Origin: Dehalobacterium formicoaceticum
Lineage (GTDB): Bacteria; Bacillota; Dehalobacteriia; Dehalobacteriales; Dehalobacteriaceae
DNA: 64,000 nt
Assembly (NCBI RefSeq): GCF_002224645.1
Contig: NZ_CP022121.1
Coordinates: 2,114,501 to 2,178,500, forward strand
Direction of reading: 5' to 3'
Position numbers and translations under genes: made by a program. Shown one piece after another: positions 17,313-25,671 of this stretch. A model generated the notes under the pieces. That model was not told the origin of the DNA, made no database searches, and saw only the letters and a program-made list of their open reading frames with translations. Numbering within the stretch: the stretch's first letter is position 1; every line of letters begins with the position of its first letter.

Positions 17313-18029
17313 CCATGGGGACGGTTCGTGCGGTTTACGGCAAAATTCCTTGTATGATAAGATATTTAGAGATGATTGAACAATGCCAAGGACTGGAAGA
17401 ATAAAAAACAAAAGTAGTATATATCACATCGTAATGAGGGGTATCAATAAGCAATCCATCTTTGAAGAGGAAGATGACTCATTAATTTTTCTGGAAACGC
17501 TAAAAAAATATCAAGAAAAAACGGCTATAAAATATATGGATATTGCTTAATGGGAAATCATATTCATCTGCTGATTAAGGAAGAAAAAGAAGCTCTGGAA
17601 ATAATAATGCGTCGCATAGGAGCAAGTTACGTGTACTGGTATAATCTAAAATATAATCGGTACGGGCATTTATTTCAGGATAGATATAAAAGTGAAGTGG
17701 TGGAAGATGAGAGCTATTTTTTAATTGTATTAAGATATATACACCAAAACCCGGTAAAAGCAGGAATAGCAGCTGATGCTGCAAATTATAATTGGAGCAG
17801 TTATAATGAATATGTTGGTAAGAGGGCAATTGTAGATACCGATTTTGCATTGAGGATATTTAGTAGTGATAGGGAAAAGGCATTGGAAAGCTTTAAGAGA
17901 TTTCATCAGATAAGCAGTGACGATCTTTGTTTGGATGTTACAAGGCAAAATGCAAGATTAACGGGTATAAGTAGGGGAATAGTTTTAAAAGCATAGAGCG
18001 ACGAACCAGGAGAACCGTCCCCATGGTTA
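17313..18029 (+). mobile_element. RAYT-type element, copy 2 (internally deleted)
   Basis: The left end reads CCATGGGGACGGTTCGT, next to a second partial CCATGGGGACGG at 17295-17306; the right end merges into the AGAACCGTCCCCATGG repeat array. The interior is nearly identical to copy 1 except for a 144-base in-frame deletion in the transposase. High similarity shows recent duplication. Confidence 0.75.
17383..17996 (+). pseudogene. Y1 transposase, frameshifted and lacking 48 residues
   Basis: Starts MPRTGRIKNKSSIYHIVMRG at ATG 17383. The same A6 run (17516-17521) separates the two frames as in copy 1. The HUH motif GNHIHLL and catalytic tyrosine region remain. Residues from LCLDV jump to TRQNARLTG, a 48-residue loss just before the C-terminal helix-turn-helix, consistent with deletion at a short shared GTTA/TACAAGG sequence. 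It probably cannot act alone but could be mobilised by copy 1. Confidence 0.75.
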
Positions 18030-18296
18030 CACACCCATGGTTACACCCATGGTTACACATGGTTACACCCGTGGTTACATGGTTACCATCTCCCCGTGGT
18101 TATCCTAGAGCGGCGAACCAGAAGAACCGTCCCCATGGTTACCCCACCCATGGTTACCCCGAGCGGCGAACCAGAAGAACCGTCCCCATGGTTACCGAAG
18201 AACCGTCCCCATGGTTACCGTCCGAGCGGCGAACCAGAAGAACCGTCCCCATGGTTACCGTCCCCATGGTTACCCCCATGGTTACCCATGGTTATT
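18001..18296 (+). repeat. GAACCGTCCCCATGGTTAC repeat array
   Basis: About 13 units ending in ATGGTTAC or a close variant, five of them carrying the full GAACCGTCCCC head, often preceded by GCGGCGAACCAGAA. Spacing is irregular (10 to about 50 bases), unlike a CRISPR array. CCATGG palindromes are inside each unit. The open frames across it are by-products of the repeats. It directly follows RAYT copy 2. The remaining gap to 18455 holds no gene. Confidence 0.85.
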
Positions 18297-18455
18297 GATG
18301 CGTTTGTTCATAAGGTACCCATCCTTTAATAAACTTCATTATAATAATAACAGTATAACCTATAAGCAAGACTTTGCAAACACTTTCGGACATCGAAGTC
18401 TGAAAGTGTTTGCATTTTAAAGTTTCGGAACTGCAGTATAATTATTTTTTCAAAT

Positions 18456-18531
18456 AAGGCAGGCAAAATTAATTTATTTTCATTGTAATGAATCAGGGGT
18501 TTCCGGTACTAATTAAGTAGAAGGATTAATA
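18456..18531 (+). repeat. 76-bp direct repeat, right copy
   Basis: Partner of 14213-14288. It is followed at once by ACCGGAGGAGG, the ribosome site of the sigma-like gene. This copy is therefore probably the original promoter region. Confidence 0.9.
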
Positions 18532-18551
18532 CCGGAGGAGGAATCGGCTAG

Positions 18552-19028
18552 TTGGCTAGTTTGCACCAGAGTCGTGAGCATATCAATACATATTTAGACC
18601 CCGTCTGTCTTAGTAAGATATATAATTTTGCCTACCGTTTATCAGGGAATGAAAAGACTGCTGAGATATTAACGGAACAAGCATATTTTCATGATCGCAG
18701 CGCACAAAACGACCAAGTGATCCTGTTACAGCTGGTTTGGCAGGATTGGCTAAATTGGCAAAAAAATTTAAATTTTGATCAAGTTAAGGAAGTTAAGGAA
18801 GTTAAGAAAGTTAAGAAATTTAATGAAATAAACGATGCCCAGGAAGCTCTCCTTTGTTTGCCATCGGAGTGGCGTTCTGCGGTAATTCTTCGGGATCTCC
18901 TGACTTATTCATATGGGGAGATTGCTTTTGTATTGCATAAATCCGAAAAGGAGGTAGGACATCTGATTTCATCAGGGAGATTGAGGATGAGGGAAATTTT
19001 AGTAGAACATCAGATAGTTGTCGGTTAA
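18552..19028 (+). CDS. Sigma-70-like (ECF-type) protein
   Basis: 158 aa from TTG 18552 with GGAGGAGG upstream. The N-terminal part (DPVCLSKIYNFAYRLSGNEK and TAEILTEQAYF) resembles sigma region 2. The C-terminal part (LPSEWRSAVILRDLLTYSYG, then EIAFVLHKSEKEVGHLIS) resembles sigma region 4. The linker holds a 9-base tandem repeat encoding KEVKEVKKVKK. It is short and divergent, so it may be a degenerate or accessory sigma factor. It lies just upstream of a standard ECF sigma/anti-sigma pair and could act with it. Confidence 0.65.
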   Translation: MASLHQSREHINTYLDPVCLSKIYNFAYRLSGNEKTAEILTEQAYFHDRSAQNDQVILLQLVWQDWLNWQKNLNFDQVKEVKEVKKVKKFNEINDAQEALLCLPSEWRSAVILRDLLTYSYGEIAFVLHKSEKEVGHLISSGRLRMREILVEHQIVVG

Positions 19029-19190
19029 TTAATTATTCAGTTATTCAGCTATTCAGTTAATCTATTAATCCGCTAATCTGTTAATCGATTAATAGTTCAA
19101 AGTTTAATATTTTTACCGATTATTCAATTGTTCGATTAATCGGTTAAACTGACAGGATTTGGCTTTCCCAATGTAGAATTCAGATAAAAT
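19029..19190. other. AT-rich spacer with repeated TTAATC/TATTCAG words
   Basis: The gap between the two sigma genes is made of short repeats such as TTATTCAG (three times in a row with variation) and (N)TTAATC (several times), including ATCGATTAAT palindromes. It could hold the promoter of the ECF gene, but no standard -35/-10 stands out. Confidence 0.4.
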
Positions 19191-19202
19191 GGGAGGAAGG
19201 CC

Positions 19203-19724
19203 ATGGAAAAGATTCGAGAACTTTATGAACTTCATAAAGAAACAATTTTTCGCTACTTTTATCGCATGACCGGTGATGAGGAAGAGGCGGGTGATTTGAC
19301 TCAGGAGACTTTTTATCAGGCCTGCCTTTCTTTTTACCGTTTCAGAAATGATTCTTCCCTTAAAACTTGGCTTTTCTCCATTGCCCGCAATGTTTATCTC
19401 AAAAATCTTCGGGACCAAAAAAGCCACAAAACTATTTCCTGGGAGGAAAATATGGATTTAAATTGCTCGGAGCTTTCGGAAGCTGATAATCCTCAAGAAC
19501 TTTTAATTTTTAAGGAGGAGCGAGGAATGATCAGAAAGGCCCTGGTTGAGCTTTCTGAAACTTTTCGCACGATCTTGATTTTGCGAGAATATGAGGGTTT
19601 CTCTTATGAGGAAATAGCCTGTGTTTTTGGTCAAACAGTCAATTGGGCAAGGGTAAACTTTTTTCGGGCAAAAGGGCAGTTAGGTGAACGATATCGGGAA
19701 CTGGGGGGTGAGGATGGAAAATGA
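19203..19724 (+). CDS. ECF sigma factor
   Basis: 173 aa, ATG start after GGGAGGAAGG. Region 2 spans about residues 12-75 (FRYFYRMTGDEEEAGDLTQE, TFYQACLSF, LKTWLFSIARN). Region 4 spans about 115-165 (LSETFRTILILREYEGFSYE, EIACVFGQTVNWARV). The length is normal for SigW/SigV-like factors. It overlaps the next gene by ATGA. That gene encodes a zinc-finger membrane anti-sigma factor, so activity is probably controlled by an envelope signal. Confidence 0.92.
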   Translation: MEKIRELYELHKETIFRYFYRMTGDEEEAGDLTQETFYQACLSFYRFRNDSSLKTWLFSIARNVYLKNLRDQKSHKTISWEENMDLNCSELSEADNPQELLIFKEERGMIRKALVELSETFRTILILREYEGFSYEEIACVFGQTVNWARVNFFRAKGQLGERYRELGGEDGK

Positions 19725-21328
19725 GCAAAGAATGCAATTTAGTCCGGGAACTATTTCCTTTGTATGCGGAACAATTAGTAAGTGCAGAGACGGCAGCATA
19801 CATCGAAGATCATCTCGCCGGTTGTCCTGCCTGTACCCGGGAATGGGAAGGGTTAAACCGGCCGCTGCCGGATCCCCTGCCCCAAGAAAACCGTACATCT
19901 CATCAAGGATTTGAAAGAAAACTTTTCACGAAACTGAAAAAAACAATGGTTATAGCCGCATTATTGATCGTCATGGGGGGAACGGGCATTGCCGGTGCCT
20001 CCTACCTTGCGGGAAAGAATATAGGTATGGATGATCCGGTCTACCGCTTTGCCCAGGAGCTGGACCTGTTTACAGAAATAAATGCAACGAAAACAGTAGA
20101 TGATATCCAAATCACGGTCAATAAGGGCTTATTTGACAGCACCCGTTCTGTGATCTTTCTCCAGTTTTCTGACTCCTCCCAATCCTTCCCTCAGGTGACC
20201 CTGGCAGACGACCAGGGAAATCAGTATGATGAAAAGAGCGGTAAGGGCTGGGAGAACAAATATTTTATGCTGGAATTTGAGCCCTTAAAACCTGAAGCTC
20301 AAGCGGTTAATTTGTCCCTGGCGTTGGGGGAGGCGGGGGAGGAAACTAAAGCAAGAACGGAATATACATTTCCCGTAGATGTGGTAAAAACGGCCCAGTA
20401 TACCAGGATTATCTATCCTAATCAGGAAAAAACAGTGGCATCCCTTAGGATTTCCCTGGAAAAAGTGATTTTGGGCGTGAGTGAATCAGAAGTCAGATTA
20501 AAGCTTGACTGGCCGACGGATTATTCTGTAGCCGGGATCGGCGTGGGCAGGGGGGAGGCTTATTTTCCCACCTCCATCGTTAAAGCACCCGATACTCCGC
20601 CCCCACCCGGGGAGGCTCTGCCTCCCCCCGGAGGGCTGATGTCCGGTTATGCCTCGGCATCCGGGATAAACTATTCGTCTGATGGTCCGCCGGAAAACCG
20701 CCCGGCCCTTTATGACCTGACCAAACGCAGTGAGGTAGAGGTAGAAAACGGTGAGTACAGGACTACACAGTTTCCCTGTCAAGTGGAGGCAACTTTAAAA
20801 TTTGCCCCGGTTTCCCAGGAAACGGAGGAGTTGGAGGTTCTTTTGCCCCCCATCTATCTCTATCAGAAAGTCGCGGAGGACAATGAGCTGCTGCTGGACT
20901 TCCGGGAAAATGGGGGTAGCAGTATAAATGATAAGGATAATAAAGATAATATGGGTAATATAGATAATAAAGATAATGAGGATAATATGGGTGATAATGG
21001 TAAAAAGGAAATTAATCTGTCAAAAAGCATGGCCTATCCGGAAGGGGAGATTATTTTAGAAAAAGCCTGGCGGGAAAATGACACGGTATCCATCAGCTAC
21101 CGATTATCATCAGCTTCTGCCCCTGGGGCGGTTTTGCCTCATTTTGAACTTAAAAGCAACCAGGGGATGAAGCTGGGCGAAGCCCGTTTTGATCGGGAAA
21201 ACCCTAACTTGCTCATATTTTCCCTATATGAGCCGGGTTCAGAGGAAATGATTCTTAGCCTGGATAGTATAGGTAACCTGCTGCCCAGAGAAAAATTCAC
21301 CCTGGATTTCGGAGATAGTAAGGAGTAA
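19721..21328 (+). CDS. Membrane anti-sigma factor with zf-HC2 and DUF4179-like domain
   Basis: 535 aa. The N-terminal anti-sigma zinc finger shows H31, C35 and C38 (HLAGCPAC). One membrane segment lies at about residues 75-97. The large outside part resembles DUF4179 proteins. It includes a proline-rich stretch (DTPPPPGEALPPPGG) and, near residue 405, a low-complexity run of NKDN/NMGN repeats encoded by tandem ATAATAAAGATAAT-type DNA. It should hold the overlapping ECF sigma factor inactive until an envelope stress signal arrives. Confidence 0.88.
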   Translation: MSKECNLVRELFPLYAEQLVSAETAAYIEDHLAGCPACTREWEGLNRPLPDPLPQENRTSHQGFERKLFTKLKKTMVIAALLIVMGGTGIAGASYLAGKNIGMDDPVYRFAQELDLFTEINATKTVDDIQITVNKGLFDSTRSVIFLQFSDSSQSFPQVTLADDQGNQYDEKSGKGWENKYFMLEFEPLKPEAQAVNLSLALGEAGEETKARTEYTFPVDVVKTAQYTRIIYPNQEKTVASLRISLEKVILGVSESEVRLKLDWPTDYSVAGIGVGRGEAYFPTSIVKAPDTPPPPGEALPPPGGLMSGYASASGINYSSDGPPENRPALYDLTKRSEVEVENGEYRTTQFPCQVEATLKFAPVSQETEELEVLLPPIYLYQKVAEDNELLLDFRENGGSSINDKDNKDNMGNIDNKDNEDNMGDNGKKEINLSKSMAYPEGEIILEKAWRENDTVSISYRLSSASAPGAVLPHFELKSNQGMKLGEARFDRENPNLLIFSLYEPGSEEMILSLDSIGNLLPREKFTLDFGDSKE

Positions 21329-21469
21329 TTGGCAAAAAAATTTCTGTGGTTTTTTGTGGCTTTTAGGGAACAAAAAATCCTTTTCCTCGTCTGTAAATCA
21401 AAAGCCATTAAAAAAAGCTTTCATCAAAATGAGAAAAGCGGGAAAGATGAGAAAGGTGGGGGAAAACAG

Positions 21470-22396
21470 ATGAAAAAATCATTATTGTTGTTACTTGTCT
21501 TATTATTAAGTGTTTCCCTGTTTGGCTGCATGAACAATGGTACAGGGGATAAATCAAACCAGGACGGAGCATCTCAGGGAGAGACGGAGAACAATCAGAA
21601 AAATGATGAAACTGCGGTTAAAAAATTAGTTGAAGATTTTGGCCGACAATTGCAGGCAGTTTCTCTGCAAGCGCCCCAGGATATTTTAGAAAAGAGTATG
21701 CAGGAGCAGTACGGTGCTTTTGTTTCCCCGAACCTTCTGAAAATATGGCTTGCTGATCCTTTGAATGCCCCGGGCAGGCTGACGTCCAGCCCTTGGCCGG
21801 AAAGAATCGAAATAAAAAGTATCGAAAAATTATCGGAAACCCAATATAAGGTGCAAGGTGAAGTCATTGAAATGACAAGTGCGGAAAAGGAACATGGCGG
21901 GTCCTTCGGTAAGTATGATATTACCCTGGTGGTGGAAAAAATTTATGACCGCTGGCTGATCAACGACGCTACCATGGGGCCGGAGAAAGTCAGCAGTGCT
22001 GTTCAGTATCAAAATACCGAATTTGGGTTTAGTTTTTCCTTGCCTGATAGCTGGAAGGGCTATTCTATCGTCACTGACAAATGGCAAGGCGTAGCCATTG
22101 TTGGAGAAAAAGAGGGTGAAGTAATCGAAACAGGCCCCATCATTTCCATCAGGCATCCGGACTGGACGAAGGAAAATCCCCGGCAGGATATCCCCATCAT
22201 GATATTTACAGCGGCGCAATGGCAGTCATTGCAAAAGGAAGAATATAATGTTGGGGCGGCTCCCATGGGCCCCTCAGAACTTGGTAAGAATACCTCGTAT
22301 ATTTTTGCCCTCCCCGCCCGATATAACTATGCCTTCCTCACAGGATTTGAAGAAGTGGAAAAAATCCTGGAAGGCAAGCCTCTGCAAACAAATTAA
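21470..22396 (+). CDS. Lipoprotein, unknown function
   Basis: The frame is open from 21329, but ATG 21470 follows GGTGGGGG and starts a clear lipoprotein signal (MKKSLLLLLVLLLSVSLFGC), giving 308 aa. After the lipobox cysteine comes a charged Asn/Gln-rich linker. A DUF4878/NTF2-like region follows (VKKLVEDFGRQLQAVSLQAP). The C-terminal half (FGFSFSLPDSWKGY) resembles the PsbP/DUF1795-like surface domain. It follows the anti-sigma gene on the same strand and is probably in its regulon. Confidence 0.75.
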   Translation: MKKSLLLLLVLLLSVSLFGCMNNGTGDKSNQDGASQGETENNQKNDETAVKKLVEDFGRQLQAVSLQAPQDILEKSMQEQYGAFVSPNLLKIWLADPLNAPGRLTSSPWPERIEIKSIEKLSETQYKVQGEVIEMTSAEKEHGGSFGKYDITLVVEKIYDRWLINDATMGPEKVSSAVQYQNTEFGFSFSLPDSWKGYSIVTDKWQGVAIVGEKEGEVIETGPIISIRHPDWTKENPRQDIPIMIFTAAQWQSLQKEEYNVGAAPMGPSELGKNTSYIFALPARYNYAFLTGFEEVEKILEGKPLQTN

Positions 22397-22466
22397 GTAT
22401 GAACATAGGATTTTGCTTTCCCTGGCTTTCCCTATGTTCCTGATTTATCTGATTTATCTGATTTAT

Positions 22467-22512
22467 ACCCCGTGGTGTTTTAAGGACTCCCTTAGAAACC
22501 CACGGGGTTTAA
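22467..22512 (+). terminator. Terminator between converging genes
   Basis: ACCCCGTGG (22467-22475) pairs with CCACGGGGT (22500-22508), followed by TTAATATTTT. It sits between the converging lipoprotein and aminomutase genes. Just upstream, TGATTTATCT is repeated in tandem. Confidence 0.75.
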
Positions 22513-22524
22513 TATTTTCTTTTC

Positions 22525-23796
22525 TTATTTGTCATCTATTTTAACAATTTTTCCTTCCCAGGTACGGACGACAAAATATCCTTTTCCCCTAGAGATGAGA
22601 TATTGGGGCAAGATGGGTACTTTACCCAGGCCATTGGGGGCGTTCACTATATACTGGGGAATAGCTAATCCGGAAGTGTACCCCCGCAAATGCTCCATAA
22701 CTTCAATTCCTTCATCGATGGAGCATTTAAAATGAGCCGTGCCTTTCACTGATTTGGGGTGAAAGATGTAATAAGGCTTCACCCGTACTCTAAGCAGCTC
22801 TTGATTTAAGCGTTTGACGATATTCTTATCATTATTGATTCCCTGTAAAAGCACCATTTGATTTCCGACCGGAATCCCTGCATCCGCCAGTCTTTCCACC
22901 CCTTCTTTTGACTCTTCGCTGATCTCAAGGGGATGATTAAAGTGGGTATTAATATAAACAGGGTGATATTTTTTTAACATTTCACACAGATCCTTGGTAA
23001 TTCTCATGGGCAAAGTGACGGGAACTCTTGTCCCAATCCGAATGATCTCCACATGGGGGATGGCCCTGATCTTTCCTAAAATTGATTCCAATTGGGGGGT
23101 GCCTAAAATAAGAGGATCTCCCCCTGTAATCAAAACATCGCGAATTTCTTTGTTGTTTTTGATATAATCAATGGATTCTGCGATGACCTCTTGGGACGCC
23201 ATGCCGTAGTGACAGCCAATGTTTCTCCTTCTTTGACAAAATCGGCAGTATGAGCTGCATTCGCTGGTGACGTTGATGATCAACCGGTCCGGGTACCTTC
23301 TGGTAATGACCCCGGCCGGATTGGTTTGTTCCTCCTGCATGGGATCTAAGATCCCTGTCGCATCAGCTAATTCTTTTCCCTGAGGAAGGCTGATCAGCCT
23401 GATGGGGCAATGGGTGTCGAATTCGTCCATTAAAGAGCAGTAATAGGGCGACACCGCCCAGCGATAAACCTGTTCCACTTCCTGAATTTCCAATTTTTCT
23501 TCCTTGCTGAGATTGATAATTTTACTTAAGGTATCCAGGTGATCAACCCGATGGCTTAACTGCCATTGCCAATTATGCCAGTCATTTTCGTCGGCGTTAA
23601 GGAGCTTTTTGATTTTTTCTTTGCGCTCATTGATTTTTTCCTGGATCTCGAGACCAACGGTAATCTGGTTTTTGGCCTCCAGGTAGTCCGTAATTTGATC
23701 TTTTAATTCAGCAGCCCGGGCGATTGATACCCGATTATTTTCATGTTGATCTTGTTTATCTTTTTGAACCTTTTGAACCTTTTGTTTATTTTCCAA
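22525..23796 (-). CDS. eam: KamA-family radical SAM aminomutase, probably glutamate 2,3-aminomutase
   Basis: About 423 aa. The frame opens at 23817, but GGGAG lies nine bases before TTG 23796. The radical SAM cluster motif is CSSYCRFCQRRRNIG (near residue 190). QRRRNIG is closer to glutamate than to lysine 2,3-aminomutases, which have TRRR. The core LITGGDPLILG binds S-adenosylmethionine/PLP parts, and the end has GLAIPQYIVNAPNGLGKVPI. The enzyme would make beta-glutamate, a compatible solute or antimicrobial precursor. No acetyltransferase partner is adjacent, so lysine specificity is not supported by context. Divergence leaves substrate uncertain. Confidence 0.8.
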   Translation of the reverse strand: MENKQKVQKVQKDKQDQHENNRVSIARAAELKDQITDYLEAKNQITVGLEIQEKINERKEKIKKLLNADENDWHNWQWQLSHRVDHLDTLSKIINLSKEEKLEIQEVEQVYRWAVSPYYCSLMDEFDTHCPIRLISLPQGKELADATGILDPMQEEQTNPAGVITRRYPDRLIINVTSECSSYCRFCQRRRNIGCHYGMASQEVIAESIDYIKNNKEIRDVLITGGDPLILGTPQLESILGKIRAIPHVEIIRIGTRVPVTLPMRITKDLCEMLKKYHPVYINTHFNHPLEISEESKEGVERLADAGIPVGNQMVLLQGINNDKNIVKRLNQELLRVRVKPYYIFHPKSVKGTAHFKCSIDEGIEVMEHLRGYTSGLAIPQYIVNAPNGLGKVPILPQYLISRGKGYFVVRTWEGKIVKIDDK

Positions 23797-23917
23797 TGAA
23801 AGATCACTCCCAGTCAATATTTACGGCAGTTTCCCTTAAATCCCGCCAATTATTTAGTATAATTAATTACATTCAAAAAGGTGACCCGGGACGGGGCATT
23901 GCCTTTTATGCTTTTCT

Positions 23918-25558
23918 CTATTCTTTGTCTTCAGTGTGAGGCAGTTCACTGTCACTCAATTTTCCAGTCGTTTCTTTCTCATTATGATGCTTTGCGGGCG
24001 GAATGAATCCGGTTAAATATTTGCTGTACTCAAAAGGAAGGATAAAGGCTCTATTGATTTCATATTTGATCCCGGCAATCATGATGGTGTCTTTAGCCGG
24101 CTTGGAATTTACTTCGATAAACCACAGTTGTCCATTACGATCAATGGCCACATCAATGCCCAATTCTCCCAGGCTGCCGTATTCCTCTTCCAATGTACCG
24201 GCCGCCGTATAGACTAATTTAGTAATTTTCGCTTTGATTTCTTCTGTTTTTTTCTGGGGGTATTGCAAAACATTTTTAAAGGCATAATCAAAAGCATATA
24301 CCCTGGAGCCGCTTTTGGTACTGGTAACCGGGCAGTCTGCATAGGCAATTCTCACAGGCATACTGGTGATCTGCCACTCGCCTTTGCGATCTTTTTGCAT
24401 TAATACTCTAATATCCACTTTGCTATTTTTATAGGTCAAAACATCCAGTCCCTGCTGAATGATGAAGCTTTTATAGTTCATAAAGTTATCTGCAATCTGA
24501 ACGATTTGTTCCGCAGACTGGGCATATTCATTAATGATTTTTTCCTTGAAATAACTGAGTTCATATAATTCGGGTGACTGCTTACGGACCCGGATAATCT
24601 GCCTTCCATTGCTGCCGGTGCGCATTTTAAGATAAACCTCCGGGTATTTATTTACCATGTGCTCAATTCCCTCAGCGGTGTGATCGAAGAGCAGGGTTTC
24701 CGGAAGATAGCATTTCAATTCCGGATATTTTGATAGTTGGTCATGAACCTTCCATTTATCAAATTAATGCTGAGCATTAATTTTCAATAAATGAGGATAA
24801 CGATGCCATTGTTTTCTAAGACTTAAGGCTTGGGCTCTGCTATTTTTCTTAAAACCCCCGCCCCGGTCATAAAGCACATTGGGTATTGGTAATTTCTTTA
24901 TTTCCCAAGTGTTGGTAGCAAAATTTAAAAACACCCCGTGCACCATTTTTTCTGTCCAAATCACGTCATCGACAGAAAAAAAGTATAATGCCACTCTTGC
25001 CCGGTTAGCAGCCCTGGCCATCTCCATGAGCTTTTTAGTTGGGTTTCCTTTTTTGAGACGGCCTACGGCATGCTCATTCATAAATACACCTACGAGAGGA
25101 CCTAATTTCACTGCTCCATTTTCGAAACGGGCTCCAATTTTCATGTTTTCACACAAACCAAAGGATTCAAAAATATCCTTAGAAAGAACAATCAAACCTG
25201 TTTTTTGTTCCGGTTGGATTTTCACCTTGATGTTCTTTAAACCAAAAGTCAGTTTTATTTCTTCACGATCCTTGTTTTCGGGCAAAAAATGTTCAGGCAG
25301 GCAAATGGTGTTTTTCAACTCCTGATCCTCATGCATGACTAATCCTACTGTTTTCACCCGATAGAAATGCTTCTGCCTATCCTCGATAAGCAAATCAGCA
25401 TCTGCCTCATCAAAATTTTTATTTTCCAAATTGCTCCTGGCTTCCTCTTCATTATGCATCTTAATAGATCTCCCTTCTAATTCGTTCAGCTCGTCCAGCG
25501 AAAGCTTGTATCTTTTTATGCTATATTCATACTGTATTGTATTAGTGGTTTTACTCAA
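23918..25558 (-). pseudogene. YheC/YheD-type ATP-grasp protein split by an in-frame stop
   Basis: Two consecutive frames (24764-25558 and, continuing in the same frame, to 23918) form one 546-codon gene broken only by a TAA at 24764-24766. The sequence reads INAQH, stop, FDKWKVHDQLSKYPELKCYL. The first part is the N-terminal YheC/D region. The second has the ATP-grasp-like core (VYLKMRTGSNGRQIIRVRK, IDVAIDRNGQLWFIEVNSKP). Such proteins are linked to the spore coat in Bacillus. If the stop is real, the C-terminal ATP-grasp could only be made from an internal start. Confidence 0.75.
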
Positions 25559-25618
25559 ATGTGAGAGACTTGTCTAAAATAATTAGCATCGATAATTTTG
25601 TGGCATCCAATATGGGAT

Positions 25619-25665
25619 AAAAAAATAGCCCAACAATCAATGATTTTTTGACTGTTGAGCCTTTT
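25619..25665 (-). terminator. Terminator of the two-component operon
   Basis: On the minus strand the hairpin GGCTCAACAGTCA pairs imperfectly with TGATTGTTGGGC and is followed by a TATTTTTT run (plus-strand AAAAAAATAGCCC). It lies seven bases after the histidine kinase stop. Confidence 0.7.
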
Positions 25666-25671
25666 TATGTT

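Noticed and set aside
18001-18296. Possible CRISPR array
   Set aside because: Units are irregularly spaced and of variable length, spacers are absent, and no cas gene is near.
18023-18420. Overlapping plus-strand frames across the repeat array
   Set aside because: They consist of translated repeat units (PHGY, RRTRR) and lack ribosome sites.
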